Part shown: in pieces, positions 18,884 to 27,839 of the stretch
Layout of the letters: the number at the start of each line of letters is the position of its first letter
Numbering within the stretch: the first letter of the stretch is position 1
Assembly (NCBI GenBank): GCA_019058315.1
Contig: JAHPZH010000006.1
Coordinates: 139,052-203,051 of the forward strand
Length of the DNA stretch: 64,000 nt
Reading direction: 5' to 3'
Source of the DNA: Candidatus Helarchaeota archaeon
GTDB taxonomy: Archaea; Asgardarchaeota; Lokiarchaeia; Helarchaeales; RDOG01
Notes under the pieces: model-generated
What the model saw: the letters and a program-made list of their open reading frames with translations, nothing else
Database searches by the model: none
What the model was told of the DNA's origin: nothing
Position numbers and translations under genes: made by a program

Positions 18884-19608
18884 CTCCTTTTTCTCTTCAT
18901 ACTCAAATGAATGTATCTTAAAACACCATTTAAAGTGTATGCTTCGCGCCCCGAAATAAAACTCCTTCCAATTATATTCTTGAATATTCGCTCTGCATTT
19001 ATTTTTCTTTTTTCATTAAAATGTGCCCAGTTCGAATTTAAATATTCTAAAATTAAATCAAAAAAAGTAAAAAGGGTTTGTTTCTCTATTAAATTTGCCT
19101 TTCTATTCTGAATATTTTGATCTATTTCTTTTAATTTGAATAGTTCATAAAGTAAAACACAACAAGCATGAGATATATTAAGAGTTGGATAATTTTTTGA
19201 AGCTGGAACATGGACACAACAATCACAAATTTCCATTTCTTTATTAGTTAATCCTGTTCCCTCCCTCCCAAATAGAATTCCAATATTACCATCAAAATTT
19301 TTTAAATTATCTCTTAATTGTTCTGGTCCAATACATATTCTTAACACATTATAATCACCAGATGGCCTTGCAGTTGTTCCTATTAAATAATCAAATTTAG
19401 GAAGTTCGGTTAAATTTGAAATTTGTATTAAATTTTCAAGCAAATCCCTTCCATGCATAGCACGGGCGTATACAGTATTACTATGTACATCTATTTGAGG
19501 ATTTATTGCTATTAATTTTTTAAAATCAAAATTCTTCATTAATCGAACTATTGCCCCTAAATTTCCCTCATTCTCGGGTTCTACTAAAATAACAGTTACA
19601 TTTAACAT
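18880..19608 (-). CDS. trmJ: TrmJ-type tRNA 2'-O-methyltransferase (SPOUT family)
   Basis: This 242-residue protein has the SpoU/TrmH knot fold. VEPENEGNLGAIVRLMKNF (about residues 9-27) is motif 1, GILFGREGTGLTNKEME (about 110-126) motif 2, and NYPTLNISHACCVLLYELF (about 139-157) motif 3 with the cofactor knot. The C-terminal helical extension fits TrmJ, which methylates the ribose at position 32 of the tRNA anticodon loop. Position specificity is inferred. Confidence 0.85.
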   Translation of the reverse strand: MLNVTVILVEPENEGNLGAIVRLMKNFDFKKLIAINPQIDVHSNTVYARAMHGRDLLENLIQISNLTELPKFDYLIGTTARPSGDYNVLRICIGPEQLRDNLKNFDGNIGILFGREGTGLTNKEMEICDCCVHVPASKNYPTLNISHACCVLLYELFKLKEIDQNIQNRKANLIEKQTLFTFFDLILEYLNSNWAHFNEKRKINAERIFKNIIGRSFISGREAYTLNGVLRYIHLSMKRKRS

Positions 19609-19913
19609 AAAATCACTTTTTTGATAAATTCACTAGATATGTTTTTTGTTTAATAATCGGATTAAGATTCAGATAGATATTGTAAAAGTTTTTTTTTAAA
19701 CAACTGATATAATTAAATAAAGATTAATTTTTATTGGAATTTATATTTTCTTTTATTTCAATAAAGAATAGTAATGGCATGTTACCTAATTAGTATAAGT
19801 ATTCTGTCACTATTTAGTCAATTTACGAATATTTTAAAAAAATTAATTAAGTATCTCACGTTAGAAAAGTACAAAGAATGAACTTATATTTCATCACTTA
19901 AAAGGTGTAGATT
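19609..19913. other. Intergenic region with the acyl-CoA mutase promoter
   Basis: No gene is visible in these 305 bases between two divergent genes. CTTATATTT near 19882-19890 is a good archaeal TATA box, and AAAGGTG near 19900-19906 is a ribosome-binding site close before the mutase TTG start at 19914. The same CTTATATT element recurs before other genes of the window. Confidence 0.5.
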
Positions 19914-21593
19914 TTGTTTAAAGAAGAAACCTTGAAAAAAGTTGAAGAAATGAAAAAAGAATGGTCTGAAAGTTTCAAAAAGTCAAAAGAACGTAATATT
20001 AACTTTGTAACTGATTCTGGAATTCCTGTTAAACCAATTTATACTCCCCTTGATATCAAGGATAATAATTATGCAAAAATCGGATTCCCTGGTCAACCCC
20101 CTTTTACGAGAGGTGTATATCCTTCGATGTATCGTGGAAGATTTTGGACGATGAGGTTATTTTCTGGTCATGGCACTCCTGAGGAGACAAATGAGCGTTG
20201 GAAATATCTTTATAAAGAAGGAGAAACAGGTTTTAGTGCAGCTGTTGATGGACTTACTTTTAATGGTCTTGATCCTGACGATCCACGTGCTGATCCTGAA
20301 GTGGGAACTACTGGAGTTCCTCTTTATTGTATCGATTCCATGTTTGCTTTGACGAAAGATCTCCCAATTGATAAAATTAGCGTAGCATTAGTAGTGGAAC
20401 CTTTCTCTGCAGCACCCGTATGTGCTATGTATTTCAATATGGCGAAAATGAAGGGTCTTGATATTACAGCTTTAATGGGAACAACTCAGAACGATATATT
20501 AACCATGACTATAGGGTATGTCCCTTATAAGAACGTGTCACCACCTAATTTACTTAGGCTTGCTTGTGACTTTATAGAATGGTGTACACCTCAAAAAAAT
20601 GTTCCTAGATGGCATCCTATAAATTTCACTACATATAATTATCGTGAAGGAGGAATTGATGCAGTTCAAGAACTTGGTTTTGGTTTCGCAAATGCCATAG
20701 CTCATATTGATGAGTTGATTGCTAGAGGTTGGAAAATAGATGACTTTGTGAACCGTCTTGCTTTCCATTTAGCTGCTCATAAAGATTTTTTCGAAGAAAT
20801 TGCTAAATATAGAGCAGCCAGAAGAATTTGGTATAAATTAATGGAAAGATATGAAGCAAAAAATCCAAAATCTTATCAATTTAGATTTCATATTCAAACT
20901 GCGGGAAGTTCTTTAACTGCTCAGCAACCAATGGTCAATATTATAAGAACTACAATCCAAGGATTAGCAGCTGTTCTCGGAGGCTGCCAAAGTATGCACA
21001 CAAACTCTTTTGATGAAGCTGTATGTTTACCTAGCAAGGAAGCTGTATTATTAGCTTTAAGAACACAACAAACTATTCAAGAAGAAAGTAGAGTTGGACA
21101 TACTATTGATCCACTTGGAGGTTCATATTATATTGAATGGCTAACAGATGAGCTCGAAGAACGAGTTTGGAATTATTTAGATAAAATTAAGGAAGCAGGT
21201 GGAGTAGTAAAGGCTTTAGAAAGTGGTTGGCTTTACAGAGAAATGAGAGACGCATTTAAAAAACGCCAGACAAATGTTGAAAAAGGAGAAGAAGGTGTGA
21301 TTGGTATTAATCGTTATGTTATGGAAGGTGAAAAATTGGACGATAATTGCTTTGTTTTTCGAACTAATCCTAAAGCTGCACAAATTGAACAAGATAGAGT
21401 AAAAAAATTAAGAGAAAAAAGAGATAATAAAAAATTAAATGAATTGTTAGATGCTCTTCGTAAAGTTGTTGAAAAAGGAGAGAATATTATGCCTATTGTC
21501 ATGGAAGTTACTAAGGAAGGTGGTACTGTAGGTGAAGTTTGCAACATTTACCGTGAAATTCTTGGAACTTGGGACCCACCCATTGTAATATAA
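19914..21593 (+). CDS. B12-dependent acyl-CoA mutase, large subunit (methylmalonyl-CoA mutase-like)
   Basis: This 559-residue TIM-barrel subunit lacks the B12 domain, which is encoded by the next gene. GRFWTMRLFSG (residues 75-85), QNDIL, AARRIWYKLMERYEAKNPKS, QTAGSSLTAQQP and LGGCQSMHTNSFDEA are all mutase-family motifs. Several canonical residues differ: Phe83 sits where methylmalonyl-CoA mutase has Tyr89, the region around residues 200-206 lacks the counterpart of Arg207, and Asn242 replaces His244 (TTYNYREGG versus SGYHMQEAG). The acyl group rearranged may therefore not be methylmalonyl. A MeaB GTPase and adenosyltransferase follow in the same direction. Confidence 0.82.
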   Translation: MFKEETLKKVEEMKKEWSESFKKSKERNINFVTDSGIPVKPIYTPLDIKDNNYAKIGFPGQPPFTRGVYPSMYRGRFWTMRLFSGHGTPEETNERWKYLYKEGETGFSAAVDGLTFNGLDPDDPRADPEVGTTGVPLYCIDSMFALTKDLPIDKISVALVVEPFSAAPVCAMYFNMAKMKGLDITALMGTTQNDILTMTIGYVPYKNVSPPNLLRLACDFIEWCTPQKNVPRWHPINFTTYNYREGGIDAVQELGFGFANAIAHIDELIARGWKIDDFVNRLAFHLAAHKDFFEEIAKYRAARRIWYKLMERYEAKNPKSYQFRFHIQTAGSSLTAQQPMVNIIRTTIQGLAAVLGGCQSMHTNSFDEAVCLPSKEAVLLALRTQQTIQEESRVGHTIDPLGGSYYIEWLTDELEERVWNYLDKIKEAGGVVKALESGWLYREMRDAFKKRQTNVEKGEEGVIGINRYVMEGEKLDDNCFVFRTNPKAAQIEQDRVKKLREKRDNKKLNELLDALRKVVEKGENIMPIVMEVTKEGGTVGEVCNIYREILGTWDPPIVI

Positions 21594-21620
21594 ATTGAAT
21601 AAATAAGTGAGGTCAATATT

Positions 21621-22019
21621 ATGACGCGACCAATAAGAGTCTTAATGTCGAAACCTGGTGTAGACGGCCATTGGCGAGGGATCGTCGTAGTAAGTCGTGG
21701 TTTGAGAGATGCAGGAATGGAAGTGATATTTGGAGGCTTTCAATCAGTAGATCAAATTGTAGAATCTGCTATTCAAGAGGATGTTGATATAATTGGTCTT
21801 AGTATTCATTCAGGAGCCCACGTAGCATATACTCAAAGAATTGTAAAATTATTAGAGGAAAAAGGAGTAAAAAATAACTTTATGATTTTAGTTGGCGGAG
21901 TCATCCCTGCAGTAGACGTACCTAAATTAAAAGAGATCGGGGCTGCGAATGTATATGGTCCTGGAACAATTATAAAAGATGTAACTGATTTCATAGAAGG
22001 AAACATTAATCTAAAATAA
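21621..22019 (+). CDS. B12-binding small subunit of the acyl-CoA mutase
   Basis: This 132-residue flavodoxin-like domain carries the base-off/His-on cobalamin motif DxHxxG as DGHWRG (residues 15-20, His17 binding cobalt), then GLSIHSGAH and VGGVIPAVD, which line the nucleotide tail pocket. It is 27 bp downstream of the large subunit, with a GAGGT ribosome-binding site. The split alpha/beta arrangement is common in archaea. Trp18 in place of the usual Asp is mildly unusual. Confidence 0.9.
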   Translation: MTRPIRVLMSKPGVDGHWRGIVVVSRGLRDAGMEVIFGGFQSVDQIVESAIQEDVDIIGLSIHSGAHVAYTQRIVKLLEEKGVKNNFMILVGGVIPAVDVPKLKEIGAANVYGPGTIIKDVTDFIEGNINLK

Positions 22020-22251
22020 AAATTCAATATTTTATTAAATCTTAAATATTATTTCTCCTTATTTTTTTCGAAATCTAATAATAATTAAAAATTTTTAGAC
22101 AATTCAATATTAGACATTATTTATTTGTTAAATTTCTTTAATATTTTCATAATATAAATTAAGAATTTTGAATCAAACAATGTTTAGATACTTTCAAAAA
22201 TTCTAAAGCGTTAGTCTTTTAAAGAAGTGCTTATATTCTTGGTGCAAAATT

Positions 22252-23229
22252 ATGGCACAATTAGACAAGATCGAAGAATTAGTTACTAGATTAAAAAATA
22301 AAGATAAAATAGCGTTAGCAAGACTAATTTCAATCGTTGAGAATAGCCCTGAAATTGCAAAGATTATTTTTAAAAATATTGATCATTTATTAAAAAGCGC
22401 TTACATCATTGGAATTACTGGATCACCGGGAGTTGGTAAAAGTACGTTAGTAGGTAAAATAGCAAAAAAACTAATGGACCAAGGTAAATCTGTAGGCATC
22501 ATAAGCGTAGATCCAAGCTCACCATACAGCGGCGGTGCATTCCTTGGGGATAGGATTCGCATGACAAATCTAACTATGAATCCAAAATTATATATGAGGA
22601 GTCTGGCTTCAAGAGGAGTAACAGGGGGACTTTCAAGGGCGACATTTGATATCTGTCTTCTTATGGAAGCCTTTGGCAAGGATATTATATTAATTGAAAC
22701 TGTTGGAGCAGGGCAATCCGAAGTAGATATTATAAAATTAGCTTATACTAATATTGTTATCGTAGCTCCAGGTATGGGTGATTCCATTCAAATTCAAAAA
22801 GCTGGAATTTTAGAAATTGCTGATATATTTGTTGTGAATAAATGTGATTTGGGTGGAGATGATATAATAGCTCAATTTAATATGATGCTTGATGATGCAA
22901 TTACCTACTCTGGTCTGACTGGATGGCGACCCTCCGCAATTCAAACAAATGGACTCACTGGAGAAGGAATAGATGAATTAATAGAAGAAATGTGGAATCA
23001 TAAGGAACATGTAGAACTGAGTGGCATATTGGATGAGAAAAGGAAAACAATGATCAAAAACAAAATCATCGATCTAATAAAATATGAAGTTGAAAAATAT
23101 ATACTATCTGGTTTAGTAAATGAAAATGAACTAAAAGAAATGGTTTCAAATATATTTAACGAAGAATTTAGTATATTTGAGGGGGCTGAAAGTATAATCG
23201 AGAAATTTTTTTCAAAATTAAAAAAATAG
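22252..23229 (+). CDS. meaB: MeaB/ArgK-type G3E GTPase, mutase chaperone
   Basis: This 325-residue GTPase loads and protects adenosylcobalamin on acyl-CoA mutases. The P-loop GSPGVGKST is at residues 57-65, SVDPSSPYSGGAFLGDRIRM (about 86-105) holds the switch region, ETVGAGQSEVDI is switch III/G3, and NKCDLGG the base-specificity motif. CTTATATTC at 22230-22238 looks like a TATA box but lies only about 20 bp before ATG, so a more distant promoter or a later start remains possible. It lies 11 bp before cobO. Confidence 0.93.
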   Translation: MAQLDKIEELVTRLKNKDKIALARLISIVENSPEIAKIIFKNIDHLLKSAYIIGITGSPGVGKSTLVGKIAKKLMDQGKSVGIISVDPSSPYSGGAFLGDRIRMTNLTMNPKLYMRSLASRGVTGGLSRATFDICLLMEAFGKDIILIETVGAGQSEVDIIKLAYTNIVIVAPGMGDSIQIQKAGILEIADIFVVNKCDLGGDDIIAQFNMMLDDAITYSGLTGWRPSAIQTNGLTGEGIDELIEEMWNHKEHVELSGILDEKRKTMIKNKIIDLIKYEVEKYILSGLVNENELKEMVSNIFNEEFSIFEGAESIIEKFFSKLKK

Positions 23230-23240
23230 GTGTTTCTTAA

Positions 23241-23774
23241 TTGTCCCGTAGAAGATTAGAAAGGGGATTACTGCAAATTTATTTCGGATCAGGAAAAGGA
23301 AAAACAACTTGTGCTCTAGGACAAGGATTTAGAGCTGTAGGTCATGGATTCAAAGTTTATATGATCCAATTTATGAAAGGGGAAATAAAATATGGAGAAA
23401 TAAATTCAATAAAAAAAACGGAAAACTTTGAAGTTAAGCAATTTGGGAGAAAAGAATTAATTGCTGAAGCCGATAATTTCGATGTTGAGGAAGGAAAAAA
23501 AGCATTAGAATTTGCAAAGCAGATAATAATGAGCGATGAATATGATATAGTAATATTGGATGAAGCTGGATACGCAGTTTATATGAACATCATTGAGGTG
23601 GATGAATTAATCGAGATAGTTAAAACTCGACCTCCCCAAGTTGAGATTATAATTACGGGAAGAAAAGTCCATCCTAAACTAAAACTAATTGCCGATTTAA
23701 TAACAGAAATGAGGTTAATCAAACATTATTATGTTACTCAAGGTATTAAAGCTCGTTTTGGTATAGAATATTAG
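23241..23774 (+). CDS. cobO: Corrinoid adenosyltransferase, CobO/BtuR type
   Basis: This 177-residue P-loop enzyme transfers the 5'-deoxyadenosyl group of ATP to cob(I)alamin. GSGKGKTTCALGQGFRAVGHG begins at residue 16, with MIQFMKG near residue 37 and the Walker B-like DIVILDEAG (about residues 95-104). The start is TTG 23241. Together with meaB and the mutase it gives a complete cofactor supply and repair set, and it also supplies the adenosylation step missing from the 1-6 kb cobalamin operon. Confidence 0.92.
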   Translation: MSRRRLERGLLQIYFGSGKGKTTCALGQGFRAVGHGFKVYMIQFMKGEIKYGEINSIKKTENFEVKQFGRKELIAEADNFDVEEGKKALEFAKQIIMSDEYDIVILDEAGYAVYMNIIEVDELIEIVKTRPPQVEIIITGRKVHPKLKLIADLITEMRLIKHYYVTQGIKARFGIEY

Positions 23775-23880
23775 GAAATTAAGACCGAAAATTTATTAAT
23801 AATTAAGAGATTTATAGAAAGAAACATAAATCATATTAAATGTAAGCTTTATCTTCAATTTTCACTTTTTAAAAAAGACA

Positions 23881-23888
23881 CTTATATT
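23881..23888 (+). promoter_or_regulatory. TATA box setting the subtilase start
   Basis: CTTATATT lies about 25-30 bases before the ATG at 23911, the spacing expected for a leaderless transcript. It overlaps the upstream in-frame TTG at 23887, so that codon cannot be part of the message if the TATA box is real. Confidence 0.5.
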
Positions 23889-23910
23889 GAAAAATTATAA
23901 ATTTAAAATT

Positions 23911-26298
23911 ATGAATAAGAAGAAAAGAAATATTCTTTTTTCCATTTTAATTTTAACTTTAATTCTTTTCCCATTATTTCAGATAATATTTAACATTATC
24001 CCTTCAAATATAATTGAACTTGACAAGAAAATTCGAATAATACCTAAATATTATGACGAACAAATTATAGATATTAATAATCAAGGAAGTTCGATTAAAT
24101 CTGAAGATAAAATAGATCCTTATATAGAAAATTTATTAGTTACGGAAAATTTAGAAGAATCTATACCAATAATTATTTATTTAAATTTCCAACCTGCTGA
24201 AAAAATTTCATTAGTGCTTAAATTTGAGAAAAAATTAAAACAAAATAATGCTTTTTACAAAAAATTATATGAATTGACTAAAGAACAAATTCAAGAATCT
24301 CAAAATAAGATTGTTAACAAAATTTTGAGGTACGAGGGAAAAATAAAACATAGATATTCTATTATTAATGCAATTTCGGTAGATATACCACTAAAATATA
24401 TTAAACCTCTATCCCAAGATCCTAATGTTACGAACATTTGTTTTGATCATCTATTAGAGATTAATTTAGTAAACAGCGTACCTTCAATAACTGAAGACTC
24501 ATCTAATCCTAATAATAATTGGAATTATTCTTACAATGGATCAAATGTTGTGGTGGCAGTTTGTGATAGTGGAATTAATGAGGCTCATACCGCTTTAGTT
24601 GGTGTTGTAATTGATGGGTATAATACATTTACTGGTGGTAGAGCTGCAAATGATGATAATTGGCATGGTACTTATGTCGCTGGAATAATTGCAAATAGAG
24701 ATCCAATAAATCATGGTGTAGCCCCAAATGTCAGCTTAATAAATGTAAAAGTATTTGATAATACTGGAACAGGACCTAGTTCAAATTTAATGGCAGGAGC
24801 TGAGTGGGCGCTTACTAAGGCTGTTAAAAAGCCGGATATAATTAATTTTAGTGGAGGTACAGCTACAACTTCATACGATGGAATGAGTTCATTAACCATT
24901 TTTATTGATGCGATTACTTCTATGTATGATGTACTTTGGATAAATGCAGCTGGGAATACACCAGCAGTAATTGAACTTCCTGCTGATGCATATAATTCAA
25001 TTGCAGTAGGTGAGCTTACAGATTCTTCTACACGTGATACAAATAGAAATAATGATATTTTGAAAGGCTCAAGTTCTAGAGGACCTACATTAGACGGCAG
25101 AATTAAACCAGATATTGTTGCATTGGGAACAAATATTAATTCTACATGGTATACAGGGGGATGGAATAATGGTCAAGCTGGAACCAGTTTTGCAGCCCCT
25201 CATATAAGCGGTGCAGCTGCATTAATTTGTGATTATTTAAACAGAAATACAAATCTAGCAAAAAGCTATTATCCTTTAGTCATCAAAGGATTATTACTAC
25301 ATACAGCTGATGACTGGAGCATTAGTGGACCAGGAAGTGATGGACCAGATTATACAACTGGATGGGGCTATGTTAATTTAGCTAATTTATGGAATTTAAC
25401 TCAACAAGGAGTTGCTATCGAAACAAATGCTCTTTCATATGATCAAGTAAGATTTAACTTACCATTTTATTACAATTTAACATTGAGTCAAAATGAAATC
25501 TTAAATATCACTTTAGTATGGAATCGACATGCTGTAAGCGAGGCTGGTCTTGTTTTTGTTTGGGGTAATGGCAGACCAAATAATTTAAATCTATATCTTT
25601 TAAACTCTCACAAAACAACAGTTAATAGCTCTACAGATTCAAAAAATAATATAGAACAAATTTCATATAAAGTACCAGAAAATGGAACCTATTATCTTAA
25701 AATTGTTAGCAAAGATTCACAATATTTTGCAGAAGAACCTTATGCTTTGATTTCTACACATAATTTAACTAGGTTAAATCCATCTGGTCCTCGTCTTTTG
25801 TATTATTCATTATCACCTTTATTCGATGTCGATTTAGATTATTTATTTTTCAAAAGTTTTGATGTATTTGAGAAAGTTTCATTATATCTTTTTGCCTATG
25901 ATGAGGATGGATTACTCGGTGGAACTTTTAATATGCCTTTAGTTCGAACATTTTTAGATCTTATCCCACCTATTGATATTTATTTTCCAATTTTTCAAAT
26001 TTTTCCAAATATATTGTATTTTGATATGATTCTAAATGATCTATTTTTAGAACAGGGCTTTGATAAATTCAACAAAATGTTCTTAGATGGCTCAATTTGG
26101 GCATCATTTACAATTTTTGATGCACATCCAATTGCTCCATCCAGTTCTACCTTTTATTGCATTCTTGATTATCACGGTTTTATTTGGAATTTTTCAATTA
26201 GTTCGATTGCCCTTCTCAGTCTTCTAATTATCATAGATTACGTTCGGGAGAGAAGGGCTAAAAAAAGTATGCTTAAAATGTTTGACAATAAAAAATAA
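23911..26298 (+). CDS. Membrane-anchored subtilisin-like serine protease (S8)
   Basis: This 795-residue exported protease has an N-terminal signal/anchor helix (about residues 7-30), an inhibitor-like propeptide region (about 70-185) and a subtilase domain with Asp219 (AVCDSGIN), His252 (NWHGTYVAG) and Ser426 (GTSFAAPHISGAA). A C-terminal beta-rich domain follows, then a transmembrane helix with a basic tail (RERRAKK), which would leave the enzyme tethered outside the cell. The in-frame TTG eight codons upstream is rejected because it falls in the TATA box. Confidence 0.92.
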   Translation: MNKKKRNILFSILILTLILFPLFQIIFNIIPSNIIELDKKIRIIPKYYDEQIIDINNQGSSIKSEDKIDPYIENLLVTENLEESIPIIIYLNFQPAEKISLVLKFEKKLKQNNAFYKKLYELTKEQIQESQNKIVNKILRYEGKIKHRYSIINAISVDIPLKYIKPLSQDPNVTNICFDHLLEINLVNSVPSITEDSSNPNNNWNYSYNGSNVVVAVCDSGINEAHTALVGVVIDGYNTFTGGRAANDDNWHGTYVAGIIANRDPINHGVAPNVSLINVKVFDNTGTGPSSNLMAGAEWALTKAVKKPDIINFSGGTATTSYDGMSSLTIFIDAITSMYDVLWINAAGNTPAVIELPADAYNSIAVGELTDSSTRDTNRNNDILKGSSSRGPTLDGRIKPDIVALGTNINSTWYTGGWNNGQAGTSFAAPHISGAAALICDYLNRNTNLAKSYYPLVIKGLLLHTADDWSISGPGSDGPDYTTGWGYVNLANLWNLTQQGVAIETNALSYDQVRFNLPFYYNLTLSQNEILNITLVWNRHAVSEAGLVFVWGNGRPNNLNLYLLNSHKTTVNSSTDSKNNIEQISYKVPENGTYYLKIVSKDSQYFAEEPYALISTHNLTRLNPSGPRLLYYSLSPLFDVDLDYLFFKSFDVFEKVSLYLFAYDEDGLLGGTFNMPLVRTFLDLIPPIDIYFPIFQIFPNILYFDMILNDLFLEQGFDKFNKMFLDGSIWASFTIFDAHPIAPSSSTFYCILDYHGFIWNFSISSIALLSLLIIIDYVRERRAKKSMLKMFDNKK

Positions 26299-26355
26299 AA
26301 ATATTTTACTAATCAATCAAATTTAATTATTATTATTGTTCGATTTAAGGAAAAA

Positions 26356-26958
26356 TCATTTTTGAACTGTTAATAATACTAATTCTTCAAAAAAAAATTT
26401 TTTACGAGCTTTTATTTTGACGCTAAAGTCTCGAGCTTTTAAAAAATCAATAGTCTTTTCATAGTCAGAGAGAGATGTCTGAATCATTTGAACTCTACCC
26501 TTTCTTTTTAGATAATTATTAAATTGTATTAGAAACTTATCAATAATCTCTCTTCCAGTCTCTCCCCCATCCCAAGCCCTTTCTAACCATTCATTCTGCT
26601 TATTATTACCAGATATTGGTAAATATGGCGGATTAAATAAAATTAAATCATACTTTTCATCATTTCTTATTGGATCAAATAAATTTCCAGTTCTAATCTC
26701 AATCATATCTGTTAATTTATTCAATTCAACGTTTTTTTTTGCACAATTAACAGCTATAGGCGAAATATCTGTTAGAATGACTTTGTTCGCGTTTTTCGCA
26801 GCAATAATTCCCAATATACCACACCCAGTTCCAAGATCCAAAACAAAATCCCCTCTATTTACCTCTAAATTATCCAATAATAGAAAAGTATCATCCGAGG
26901 GAAGATAAGTATCATCAAAAATATAAAATATCCGATTTTTATACTCTATTTGTCTCAA
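26356..26958 (-). CDS. HemK/PrmC-family protein N5-glutamine methyltransferase
   Basis: This 200-residue protein is a class I SAM methyltransferase. DLGTGCGILGIIAA (about residues 42-55) binds SAM, and NPPYLPI (about 109-115) is the NPPY catalytic motif that positions the glutamine amide. Lacking the bacterial N-terminal domain, it matches archaeal/eukaryotic HemK2 (Mtq2), which modifies the GGQ loop of release factor aRF1. It lies 6 bp downstream of ksgA, a pairing common in archaea. Confidence 0.87.
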   Translation of the reverse strand: MRQIEYKNRIFYIFDDTYLPSDDTFLLLDNLEVNRGDFVLDLGTGCGILGIIAAKNANKVILTDISPIAVNCAKKNVELNKLTDMIEIRTGNLFDPIRNDEKYDLILFNPPYLPISGNNKQNEWLERAWDGGETGREIIDKFLIQFNNYLKRKGRVQMIQTSLSDYEKTIDFLKARDFSVKIKARKKFFFEELVLLTVQK

Positions 26959-26964
26959 TTGATT

Positions 26965-27825
26965 TCAAGACCTGCTGAGTTTCTGATATAACATATTCGA
27001 TAGTTCAACAATGTTTTCTGGTGTTAATTCCCGTATTCTATTTCTAATGCATGAAATATTTGAAATTAATTCATCAATTTTGCTCTCATTCATTTGTTTC
27101 TTTAAAAAACCCTTTAAAACCTTTTCTAATACCTTATTTTTTTGGTTAAAAAGCGAATTCACCAATTTATTATAGAAATCCACATTTATAATCTGTATTT
27201 TATTTGATTTTGGGAGGATTTTTACTAGTGCAGAATCCACTTTTGGAATTGGGAAAAAAAAAGTATTTGGGACAATTTTTAATATTTCTATGTCTGCGTG
27301 AATATAAGAATTTACAGAAATCCTACCATATGCTTTTGAGTTGGGTTTAGCTATTAAACGTTCTGCAAATTCTTTTTGCAATGTAATAATAGCCATTTTA
27401 TAATTTGTCTTAAATAATTTAAATAATAAAGGAGAAGAAATGTTATATGGAGGATTCGAAATTACTTTTTTATCTTCAAAGAGAGAATCATCCAATTCTA
27501 ATATATCTGATTGAATGATTTCGACATTTTTATAAGGTGAAAGTCGATTTCTTAAAACTTCAATTAAGTTTTTATCAATTTCAATTGCAATTACTTTTTT
27601 CACTTTTTGAACTAATGAAAGAGTTAGAATACCTAATCCAGCACCTATTTCCAAAACATAATCATTTTGAGTTAAATTGGCAAATTTTAAATGCCAATCT
27701 ATTAAAATTGGATTAATTAAAAAACTTTGAGAAAATTTTTTTTTAGGATATAGTTTATATTTCTTAAGAATTGTCTTCAATTCAGTAATAGCATCCCCAT
27801 CTTTATCTTCCTTATGAGATATCAC
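26965..27825 (-). CDS. ksgA: 16S rRNA dimethyladenosine transferase KsgA/Dim1
   Basis: This 286-residue enzyme dimethylates two adjacent adenines in the 3' hairpin of 16S rRNA. KKFSQSFLINPILIDW opens the domain, LEIGAGLGILTLSL is the SAM motif and VISNPPYNISSPLL the N6-adenine catalytic motif. A helical C-terminal domain completes the usual length. It is cotranscribed with the C25-like gene upstream (14 bp) and the HemK-like gene downstream. Confidence 0.93.
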   Translation of the reverse strand: MISHKEDKDGDAITELKTILKKYKLYPKKKFSQSFLINPILIDWHLKFANLTQNDYVLEIGAGLGILTLSLVQKVKKVIAIEIDKNLIEVLRNRLSPYKNVEIIQSDILELDDSLFEDKKVISNPPYNISSPLLFKLFKTNYKMAIITLQKEFAERLIAKPNSKAYGRISVNSYIHADIEILKIVPNTFFFPIPKVDSALVKILPKSNKIQIINVDFYNKLVNSLFNQKNKVLEKVLKGFLKKQMNESKIDELISNISCIRNRIRELTPENIVELSNMLYQKLSRS

Positions 27826-27839
27826 CGAAACACCTGTAT

